A stretch of DNA of 6,997 bases from the NCBI GenBank assembly GCA_016882185.1, contig VHCC01000040.1, positions 1 to 6,997 on the forward strand, read 5' to 3'. This stretch comes from Candidatus Pelagibacterales bacterium (GTDB lineage: Bacteria > Pseudomonadota > Alphaproteobacteria > Pelagibacterales > Pelagibacteraceae). Below the pieces are notes generated by a model that was not told where the DNA came from, did not search any database, and saw nothing but the letters and a program-made list of their open reading frames with translations. Positions 1 through 5,648 of this stretch are shown piece by piece; the first letter of the stretch is position 1, and each line of letters begins with the position of its first letter. Position numbers and translations under genes: made by a program.

Positions 1-32
1 AAAATCTTAAAGTTGGTTTATTTAAAAGTTAA
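1..32 (+). CDS. fabA: 3-hydroxyacyl-ACP dehydratase/isomerase FabA, C-terminal tail only (partial)
   Basis: The third reading frame from the left edge encodes NLKVGLFKS followed by TAA at 30-32. This matches the conserved end of FabA (E. coli FabA ends with DLKVGLF plus a few residues). The next gene is fabB, the usual partner of fabA. FabA dehydrates 3-hydroxydecanoyl-ACP and isomerises trans-2- to cis-3-decenoyl-ACP, which FabB then elongates towards unsaturated fatty acids. Only nine residues are visible, so the call rests on this short motif plus gene order. The catalytic His and Asp lie outside the window. Confidence 0.8.
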   Translation, partial: NLKVGLFKS

Positions 33-36
33 GGAG
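31..36 (+). promoter_or_regulatory. Shine-Dalgarno site of fabB, overlapping the fabA stop codon
   Basis: AAGGAG lies 5 bases before the ATG at 42 and shares its first two bases with the fabA stop codon TAA (30-32). It favours the ATG at 42 over the TTG at 39 as the fabB start. It is the only clear Shine-Dalgarno sequence in front of any gene start in the window. Confidence 0.8.
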
Positions 37-41
37 AATTG

Positions 42-1256
42 ATGCGAAGAGTTGTAATCACAGGTTCTGGAATAGTATCTTGTATTGGTAACAATAAAAA
101 AGAAGTTTTAGACTCTCTTCTTAATACAAAATCTGGAATAACTTTTTCTGAAGAATACAAAAAATATAATTTTAAAAGTCAAATTTGTGGCGTTCCAAAT
201 ATTAAATATGAGGAATTAATTGATAGAAAAGTTTTAAGATTTATGGGCGATGGGTCTGCCTACGCTTATCTTTCAATGAAGGAGGCAATTGAAGAGTCAG
301 GACTTACCGAAAAAGAAATTAGCAATGAAAAAACTGGAATTATTATTGGATCGGGTGGCCCTTCAATTAAAAATGTAATGTTTGCAATCGACTCAACTAG
401 ATCATTAGGTCCTAAAAAAATGGGCCCATTTATTGTACCAAGAACGATGGCAAGTACATGTTCTGCAACTTTAGCAACTCCATTTAAAATTAAAGGAGTT
501 AATTATTCAATTAGTTCTGCTTGCGCAACGAGTGCACATTGTATTGGCAATGCTATGGAACTTATTCAATTTGGAAAACAAGATATTGTTTTTGCCGGGG
601 GTGGCGAAGAAATAGATTGGAGTCTTTCTGCAATGTTTGATGCGATGACGGCATTATCTTCAAAATATAATGATGCGCCACAAACAGCGTCTAGACCTTA
701 CGACTCAAGCAGAGATGGTTTTGTAATCGCTGGAGGAGGCGGTGTTATTGTTTTAGAGGAATATGAGCACGCAAAAGCGAGAGGTGCTAAAATTCTTGCC
801 GAAATAACCGGTTATGGAGCCACGTCTGATGGTTATGATATGGTTGCGCCTTCTGGTGAAGGAGCTGTTAGATGTATGAAAATGTCTATGCAAAATTTAA
901 GAAATTCAAAGGTAGATTATGTTAACACTCACGGAACTTCTACTCCTGTGGGCGACACAAAAGAAATCGAAGCTATGAAAGAAGTTTTTAAAGATAAAGT
1001 TCCTCCTTTTAGTTCAACAAAATCTATTACGGGACATTCACTTGGCGCAACATCAGTTCAAGAAGCTATTTACTGTCTATTAATGATGAAAAATAAATTT
1101 ATAGCAGCATCAGCAAATGTGAGGGATTTAGATGAAAAAATAAAAGGATTACCAATTGTAACCGAAGTTAAAAAAAATATAGATTTAAATTGTGTAATGT
1201 CTAATAGCTTTGGTTTTGGTGGAACGAATGCAACTCTAATATTTGAAAGTATCTAA
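42..1256 (+). CDS. fabB: Beta-ketoacyl-ACP synthase I (FabB)
   Basis: Cytoplasmic condensing enzyme: it joins malonyl-ACP to an acyl-ACP and releases CO2. FabB-type enzymes are needed to elongate cis-3-decenoyl-ACP, so with FabA they commit carbon to unsaturated fatty acids. The protein has 404 residues (E. coli FabB has 406) and is near-collinear with it. The N-terminal half of the thiolase fold carries the nucleophile Cys161 in SSACATSAH. The C-terminal half carries His297 (NTHGTSTPVGD), Lys327 and His332 (STKSITGHSLGA), giving the Cys-His-His triad. The glycine-rich end SNSFGFGGTNATL is intact. The DIVFAGGGEE and SRDGFVIAGGGG segments and the overall match favour FabB over FabF. The start at 42 (MRRVVITGSGIVS) is chosen for the AAGGAG site; the TTG at 39 would add one residue. 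It lies 9 bases after fabA and 1 base before fabI. Confidence 0.96.
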   Translation: MRRVVITGSGIVSCIGNNKKEVLDSLLNTKSGITFSEEYKKYNFKSQICGVPNIKYEELIDRKVLRFMGDGSAYAYLSMKEAIEESGLTEKEISNEKTGIIIGSGGPSIKNVMFAIDSTRSLGPKKMGPFIVPRTMASTCSATLATPFKIKGVNYSISSACATSAHCIGNAMELIQFGKQDIVFAGGGEEIDWSLSAMFDAMTALSSKYNDAPQTASRPYDSSRDGFVIAGGGGVIVLEEYEHAKARGAKILAEITGYGATSDGYDMVAPSGEGAVRCMKMSMQNLRNSKVDYVNTHGTSTPVGDTKEIEAMKEVFKDKVPPFSSTKSITGHSLGATSVQEAIYCLLMMKNKFIAASANVRDLDEKIKGLPIVTEVKKNIDLNCVMSNSFGFGGTNATLIFESI

Positions 1257-1257
1257 T

Positions 1258-2046
1258 ATGAAATTAATGCAAGGTAAAAAAGGATTAATCATGGGTGTAG
1301 CGAATGATCGCTCAATTGCCTGGGGCATTGCAAAAAAATTAAATGAACACGGAGCTGAGCTTGCTTTCACATATGTAGGGGATGCTTTAAAGAAAAGAGT
1401 TATTCCTCTTGCAGAGTCTTTAGGCTCTAAATTTACATTAGATTGTAATGTAGAAAAAAAAGATGAAATTATTAAAACATTTTCTGAGATTAAAGATAAA
1501 TGGAGTAATTTAGATTTTGTAGTTCACGCAATAGCCTTTTCAGATAAGTCAGAATTATCAGGTCAATACTTAAATACCTCCAGAGAAAATTTTTCAAACA
1601 GTATGCTAATTTCCTGTTTTTCTTTTACAGAAGTTTGCAGAGAAGCTGCTAAAATAATGAAACCAGGTTCAAGCTTTATTACTTTAACTTATTGCGCTGA
1701 TAAAGTTATTCCAAACTATAATGTTATGGGAGTTTGCAAGGCTGCCCTTGAAACAAGTGTTAAATATTTATCAGTAGATCTTGGATCAAATGGAATTAGA
1801 GTTAATGCAATTAGCGCAGGTCCGATTAAGACGTTAGCAGCTTCTGCAATAGGGGACGCTAAATTTTTATATAAATGGAACGAAAACCATTCTCCACTAA
1901 AGAGAAATGTCGATATTAATGATGTAGGTGGAGCTGCAGTTTATTTATTAAGCAATCTTGCAGCAGGTGTTACGGGTGAAATTCACTATGTAGATGCTGG
2001 TTATAATATCGTTGGAATGCCTAATCCTAAAAATATGCAGGCTTAA
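1258..2046 (+). CDS. fabI: Enoyl-ACP reductase, NADH-dependent (FabI)
   Basis: Short-chain dehydrogenase family enzyme that reduces trans-2-enoyl-ACP to acyl-ACP, the last step of each fatty-acid elongation cycle. Starting at ATG 1258 gives 262 residues, the same as E. coli FabI. A TTG at 1243 in the same frame would overlap fabB and adds nothing conserved. The Rossmann nucleotide site is G13-V-A-x3-S19-I-A-x-G23. The catalytic Tyr154-x6-Lys161 sits in PNYNVMGVCKAALE. The segment RVNAISAGPIKTLAAS (substrate loop start) and the C-terminal VTGEIHYVDAGYNI are typical. Oddities: Tyr145 and Tyr154 are one residue closer than the usual ten-residue step, residue 93 is Ala where E. coli has Gly, and residue 64 is Asn where E. 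coli has Asp. There is no Shine-Dalgarno site and only one base separates it from fabB, so coupling to fabB translation is likely. Its stop overlaps that of pnp on the other strand. Confidence 0.95.
   Translation: MKLMQGKKGLIMGVANDRSIAWGIAKKLNEHGAELAFTYVGDALKKRVIPLAESLGSKFTLDCNVEKKDEIIKTFSEIKDKWSNLDFVVHAIAFSDKSELSGQYLNTSRENFSNSMLISCFSFTEVCREAAKIMKPGSSFITLTYCADKVIPNYNVMGVCKAALETSVKYLSVDLGSNGIRVNAISAGPIKTLAASAIGDAKFLYKWNENHSPLKRNVDINDVGGAAVYLLSNLAAGVTGEIHYVDAGYNIVGMPNPKNMQA
2043..2046. other. Convergent gene junction with overlapping stop codons
   Basis: The palindrome TTAA holds both stop codons: fabI ends with TAA at 2044-2046 (+) and pnp ends with TAA read on the - strand from 2045 to 2043. 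The two genes overlap by 4 bases with no intergenic DNA. No GC-rich hairpin followed by a T-run is seen on either strand within roughly 100 bases, so termination here must be non-canonical, weak, or further downstream. Confidence 0.9.
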
Positions 2047-4118
2047 CTATCTAAGGCTTGTTTAATTGAAAGTTTAACTTTTCCCTTATCAAATCCTAAA
2101 ACTTTAACTTTAACTTCATCACCCTCTTTTACAACGTCACTTACTTTTTCTACTCTTTTTGCTGCAAGTTCAGATATATGAACTAGACCGTCTTGTTTGC
2201 CTAAGAAGTTTACAAAAGCTCCAAATTCCATAATTTTAACAACTTTTCCTGCATAAATTTTTCCAACTTCTGCTTTTGCGATAATACTTTTTATCATTTC
2301 TAAAGCTTTGTTTCTTGAAATTTCATCAGGTGCAGCAATAGTTACAATTCCATCATCACAAATATCAACTTTAGCTCCTGATAATTCAACGATTTCTCTT
2401 ATTGTCACTCCACCTTTTCCAATAATGGCTGCGATATCTTTTTTATCAACGGTTACTTTTTCCATTTTTGGAGTATGCTTCGACAAGTCTTTTCTTGAAA
2501 CTTTAAGGGCTTTGTTCATTTCACCTAAAATATGAATTCTGCCATCTTTTGCTTGGGACAACGCTTTCTCCATAATCTCAAATGTAATTCCTGTAATTTT
2601 AATATCCATTTGTAATGAGGTAATTCCATCCTCTGTTCCTGCAACTTTAAAATCCATGTCTCCTAAATGATCTTCATCTCCTAAGATATCTGATAGCACT
2701 GAATAATTAGCTCCTTCTTTAATTAAACCCATTGCAATTCCTGCAACCGGCTTTTTAATTGGAACTCCAGCATCCATTAACGCAAGTGATGATCCACAAA
2801 CAGTTGCCATTGATGATGAACCATTTGACTCAGTAATTTCAGAAACTAATCTAAAGGTATAAGGAAATTCCTCTTTTTTTGGTAAAATCGAATTAACTGC
2901 TCGCCAAGCTAATTTGCCATGACCGATTTCACGTCTTCCTGTTCCAATTCTACCAACTTCCCCAACTGAAAATGGGGGAAAGTTATAGTGCAACATAAAT
3001 CTAGATCTTTGTAATCCATCTAAACTTTCAATTCTCTGTTCATCTTCTGAAGTTCCAAGTGTTGTAACAACAATTGCTTGTGTTTCCCCTCTTGTAAATA
3101 AAGCTGAACCATGGGCTCTTGGCAAAATACCTACTTCGCACTTAATTGGTCTAATATCCGCCAGTCCTCTTCCATCAATCCTTTTCTTTTCTTTTAAAAT
3201 TTTAGTTCTAACAATTTCTTTTTCAATATTTTTAAACTGAGACTCAACATCCATTTCAGTAAATTGTTCTGAGTCTTTATAAAGCGCTAATGATTTTTCT
3301 TTTGCTAAATTAATTAGTTCACCTCTTTTCTTTTTATCGGCTTCTGAAAACGCTGCTATTAAATCATTTTTAACATTTTTTAATAAATTACTCTTAACTT
3401 CATTTAAATCTTTTTCTTCTACTATCCATTTCTCTTTTGAACATTCTGAAGAAAACTCATTAATCATTTTGATCACCGGGCCAAATTGTTCATGACCAAA
3501 TTTAACTGCATCTAACATTATTTTTTCAGTTAAACCTGAAGCTTCTGACTCGACCATTAAAACTGCATCTTTAGTTCCTGCAACAATAAGTTCTAATTGA
3601 GAGTCTTTTAATTGTTCTTTGGTTGGATTTAGAACAAAACTGCTATTAATGTAACCAACTTTTGAAGCTGCAACGGGCCCCATAAATGGAATACCTGAAA
3701 TAGATAATGCCGCTGAAGCTGCAATCAAAGATAATATCTCTGGATCATTATCTTTCTCATATGATAAGACAGTTGGTAGAACTTGAACTTCATTTCTAAA
3801 ACTCTCTGGAAATAAAGGTCTAATGGGTCTATCAATTAATCGAGATATTAAAGTTTCGCTCTCTGTTGGTCTTGCCTCTCTTTTGAAATACCCACCTGGT
3901 ATTTTTCCTGAAGCATAATATTTTTCTTGATAATTGACTGTAAGTGGAAAAAAATCTGTTTCAGGATTTGCCTTTTTTGCACCAACGACGGTTGCTAAAA
4001 TAACCGTATCTCCTGAGGCTAGTATAACAGCTCCATCCGCTTGACGGGCAATTTTTCCAGTTTCAATAGATAGTTTTTTACCACCCCAAATAATCTCTTT
4101 CTTTACGATTTTAAACAT
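2043..4118 (-). CDS. pnp: Polyribonucleotide nucleotidyltransferase (PNPase)
   Basis: Trimeric 3'-to-5' exoribonuclease that uses phosphate to release nucleoside diphosphates, and can add tails in reverse; central to mRNA turnover. It has 691 residues (E. coli has 711). Domains in order: first RNase PH domain, about 1-140, with the FFPLTVNYQEKYYASGKIPGG core (56-76); a helical linker, about 145-300; second, catalytic RNase PH domain, about 310-535, with FTRGETQA, LHYNFPPFSVGEVG and GRREIGHGKLA; then KH, about 553-612, with GKGG at 567-570; and S1, about 619-688. The acidic cluster Asp481/483/487/489 in LGDEDHLGDMDF includes the metal-binding aspartates. The protein ends directly after S1, without the tail present in E. 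coli. The start is 6 bases after rpsO with no Shine-Dalgarno site. The ATG start gives a normal N-terminus (MFKIVKKEIIWGG). Confidence 0.97.
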   Translation of the reverse strand: MFKIVKKEIIWGGKKLSIETGKIARQADGAVILASGDTVILATVVGAKKANPETDFFPLTVNYQEKYYASGKIPGGYFKREARPTESETLISRLIDRPIRPLFPESFRNEVQVLPTVLSYEKDNDPEILSLIAASAALSISGIPFMGPVAASKVGYINSSFVLNPTKEQLKDSQLELIVAGTKDAVLMVESEASGLTEKIMLDAVKFGHEQFGPVIKMINEFSSECSKEKWIVEEKDLNEVKSNLLKNVKNDLIAAFSEADKKKRGELINLAKEKSLALYKDSEQFTEMDVESQFKNIEKEIVRTKILKEKKRIDGRGLADIRPIKCEVGILPRAHGSALFTRGETQAIVVTTLGTSEDEQRIESLDGLQRSRFMLHYNFPPFSVGEVGRIGTGRREIGHGKLAWRAVNSILPKKEEFPYTFRLVSEITESNGSSSMATVCGSSLALMDAGVPIKKPVAGIAMGLIKEGANYSVLSDILGDEDHLGDMDFKVAGTEDGITSLQMDIKITGITFEIMEKALSQAKDGRIHILGEMNKALKVSRKDLSKHTPKMEKVTVDKKDIAAIIGKGGVTIREIVELSGAKVDICDDGIVTIAAPDEISRNKALEMIKSIIAKAEVGKIYAGKVVKIMEFGAFVNFLGKQDGLVHISELAAKRVEKVSDVVKEGDEVKVKVLGFDKGKVKLSIKQALDS

Positions 4119-4124
4119 TAAAAT
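4119..4124 (-). other. rpsO-pnp linker, 6 bases
   Basis: Read in the gene direction, the linker between the rpsO TAA and the pnp ATG is ATTTTA. It holds no ribosome binding site, promoter or hairpin. In E. coli this gap holds a promoter and a long RNase III-processed stem-loop through which PNPase represses itself; nothing of that kind can fit here. Confidence 0.85.
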
Positions 4125-4394
4125 TTATTTTCTGATATTCAGCTTCTCTAAGATCTTTTTATAATTGGTTGAGTTTGTTTTGCTGAGATAATCTAATAGT
4201 TTTTTTCTTCTATTCACCAATGTCGTTAGTCCTGTGTAGGAATGTTTATCTTTCTTATTTTTTGTAAAATGCTCTGTTAAATATCTAATTCTCTCGGTCA
4301 AAATTGCAATTTGAACTTCTGACGACCCAACATCTTTCGCATGTTGTTTTAAATCTTTATAAACGTTTTCTTTATTTAAAATTTTTTTTGTCAT
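4125..4394 (-). CDS. rpsO: 30S ribosomal protein S15
   Basis: Primary 16S rRNA binding protein of the small subunit platform; it binds the junction of helices 20, 21 and 22. It is 89 residues long, exactly as in E. coli, and aligns without gaps. Conserved features seen: GSSEVQIAILTERI (24-36), H42, KKDKHS (47-52), RRKKLLDYL (62-70) with Tyr69. Oddities: the usual HSRRGL is HSYTGL (Tyr53, Thr54), and the usual DTGS is DVGS (Val22). The remaining fold-defining positions look normal and many Lys residues are present, so it is probably functional. It begins 3 bases after truB (TAA-AAA-ATG) with no Shine-Dalgarno site and no separate leader, unlike E. coli rpsO, which has its own promoter and an S15-responsive pseudoknot leader. 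Confidence 0.95.
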   Translation of the reverse strand: MTKKILNKENVYKDLKQHAKDVGSSEVQIAILTERIRYLTEHFTKNKKDKHSYTGLTTLVNRRKKLLDYLSKTNSTNYKKILEKLNIRK

Positions 4395-4397
4395 TTT

Positions 4398-5276
4398 TTA
4401 ATTAAATACTCTTTTTGGATAAAAAAAACCGGACTTTAGGTATCCAAGAGCAAGCGGCTTATCTAAAGCCTCTGTGTAAATATTGTCTAAACTAACCTTT
4501 CCAAATTCATTAACCAAACTAACTTTCATTCCATTCTTTATTAAATTAATTCTTTCATCTTTTAATTTAATGCTAGGTATATGTATTAAAGCACTCTGAA
4601 TATCAAGCACATATTTCAAAAAATGATCAGTACTTTCTTTTTCTATTAATTTTTCAAGGCTATTTGAGTTTTTAATTCTAAAACTTCCGTATCGAGTTCT
4701 AATTAATTGAGTAACATGAGAAAATCCATCTAAGGATCGCGCAATGTCTCTTGCTAAGCTTCGAATGTAAGTTCCAGTTCCACATTTTATGTAAAAAAGA
4801 CTTTTATTACTTTCATGTTTTAATAATCTAATATTTTTAATTAAAACTTTTCTTTCTTCCATTTCAAATTCTAAATTATTTCTCGCAAGTTCATAAGATC
4901 TTTTTCCATTAATTTTTACTGCAGAAAATTTTGGTGGTATTTGCATCTGCCAACCTATGAATTTTTTTAAGATATTTTGGACTTGATTTTTTTCTGGATA
5001 GATTTCGTTTTGATTTATAACTTTACCCTCTAAATCTAAGGTATCCGTCTCAGATCCCCACTTTATTTCAAATAAATAACTTTTAAACTGTAAGTGTATT
5101 AATGAAACAGTTTTAGTTGCTTCGCCTAGTGCGATTGGCAAAATACCCTCTGCTAATGGATCTAAAGTTCCAGCGTGTCCTATTTTTATTTTTTTAAATT
5201 TATTTTTTATAATATTTAAACAGTATGCAGAGCTGAAACCTTTGGGTTTATTTAAATTTATCCAACCATTAATCAT
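4398..5276 (-). CDS. truB: tRNA pseudouridine(55) synthase TruB
   Basis: Converts uridine 55 in the T-loop of elongator tRNAs to pseudouridine and acts as a tRNA-folding chaperone. It has 292 residues (E. coli has 314). Motif I is NKPKGFSS (9-16). The catalytic Asp39 lies in GHAGTLDPLAEG, matching Asp48 of E. coli. With the same offset of nine, Tyr67 matches Tyr76 and Arg172 (GTGTYIRSLARDIA) matches Arg181. PPKFSAVKINGKRSYELAR (114-132) is the usual second conserved block. A short C-terminal PUA-like region follows at about 235-292 and ends in LALGYLKSGFFYPKRVF. The start MINGWINLNKPKG is the family's usual N-terminus; it overlaps the end of rbfA by 8 bases and has no Shine-Dalgarno site, which points to coupled translation. 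Confidence 0.96.
   Translation of the reverse strand: MINGWINLNKPKGFSSAYCLNIIKNKFKKIKIGHAGTLDPLAEGILPIALGEATKTVSLIHLQFKSYLFEIKWGSETDTLDLEGKVINQNEIYPEKNQVQNILKKFIGWQMQIPPKFSAVKINGKRSYELARNNLEFEMEERKVLIKNIRLLKHESNKSLFYIKCGTGTYIRSLARDIARSLDGFSHVTQLIRTRYGSFRIKNSNSLEKLIEKESTDHFLKYVLDIQSALIHIPSIKLKDERINLIKNGMKVSLVNEFGKVSLDNIYTEALDKPLALGYLKSGFFYPKRVFN
5269..5276 (-). other. 8-base overlap of rbfA and truB
   Basis: In the gene direction the sequence ATGATTAA holds the truB start and the rbfA stop in different frames. A ribosome ending rbfA is within a few bases of the truB start, so reinitiation is plausible; no Shine-Dalgarno site is present before truB. Confidence 0.85.
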
Positions 5277-5646
5277 TTTCGTGTGTCTTAATAATTAATT
5301 TTTCAATTTTTTCTGCATAGTCAAAAGACTCATCTAATACAAAATGAAGGTTCGGAAGAAATTTATTTTTCCAACTGCGTGACATTTGTTTTTTAATTAA
5401 GCCACTGTTATTAATTAAGGATTGTAAAACAAATTCAGAATTTTTACCTCCAAGAGGCATCACAAATACTTTGGCATGTTTTAAATCTGGACTCATTCTA
5501 ACTTCTGAAACAGTAATTACTCTAGTATTAATACTTGGAAGAGCTACTTCTTCTTTTAAAAATAAATTCCCAAGTAACTGTTTTAAAAGTTCGCCCACTC
5601 TTAATTGCCTTTGCGTAAAAGGCTGATCACTTAAATGAATGCTCAT
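5269..5646 (-). CDS. rbfA: Ribosome-binding factor A
   Basis: Small single-domain KH-fold protein that binds the free 30S subunit near the 5' end of 16S rRNA and helps late maturation, notably in the cold. It has 125 residues (E. coli has 133). Conserved pieces seen: QRQLRVGELLKQLL (12-25), the strand ITVSEVRMSPDLKHAKVFVMPLG (44-66), and the C-terminal FLPNLHFVLDESFDYAEKIEKLI (96-118) with the LxFxxDxSFxY signature. No added domain. The start is 2 bases after the infB stop (TAA-TC-ATG) and the end overlaps truB. This is the standard infB-rbfA-truB order, coupling IF2, 30S maturation and tRNA modification. Confidence 0.94.
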   Translation of the reverse strand: MSIHLSDQPFTQRQLRVGELLKQLLGNLFLKEEVALPSINTRVITVSEVRMSPDLKHAKVFVMPLGGKNSEFVLQSLINNSGLIKKQMSRSWKNKFLPNLHFVLDESFDYAEKIEKLIIKTHEND

Positions 5647-5648
5647 GA

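Noticed and set aside
39..41. TTG as the fabB start
   Set aside because: The ATG directly after it has better spacing from AAGGAG and gives the normal FabB N-terminus.
1243..1245. TTG as the fabI start
   Set aside because: It would overlap fabB by 14 bases and add five residues (TTG, K, V, S, N) not seen in FabI; ATG 1258 gives the family's usual length.
2019..2042. GCCT/AGGC inverted repeat at the end of fabI
   Set aside because: Only 4 bp of stem with a 16-base loop; it does not extend and has no T-run.
2069..2081. Short inverted repeat AAAGT/ACTTT on the + strand just after fabI, followed by T
   Set aside because: A 5-bp stem with one GC pair and a 3-base loop is too weak for a terminator, and no proper T-run follows; it is part of Lys/Val codons in pnp.
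2085..2120. Direct repeat of ACTTTAACTT-like units
   Set aside because: Explained by repeated Lys-Val codons in the S1 domain of PNPase (VKVKVL and nearby VKLS), not a mobile or regulatory repeat.
2308..2535. Open frame of 75 codons on the + strand
   Set aside because: It lies wholly antisense to the KH and linker coding part of pnp, has no ribosome binding site and no recognisable protein pattern; it is a shadow of pnp.
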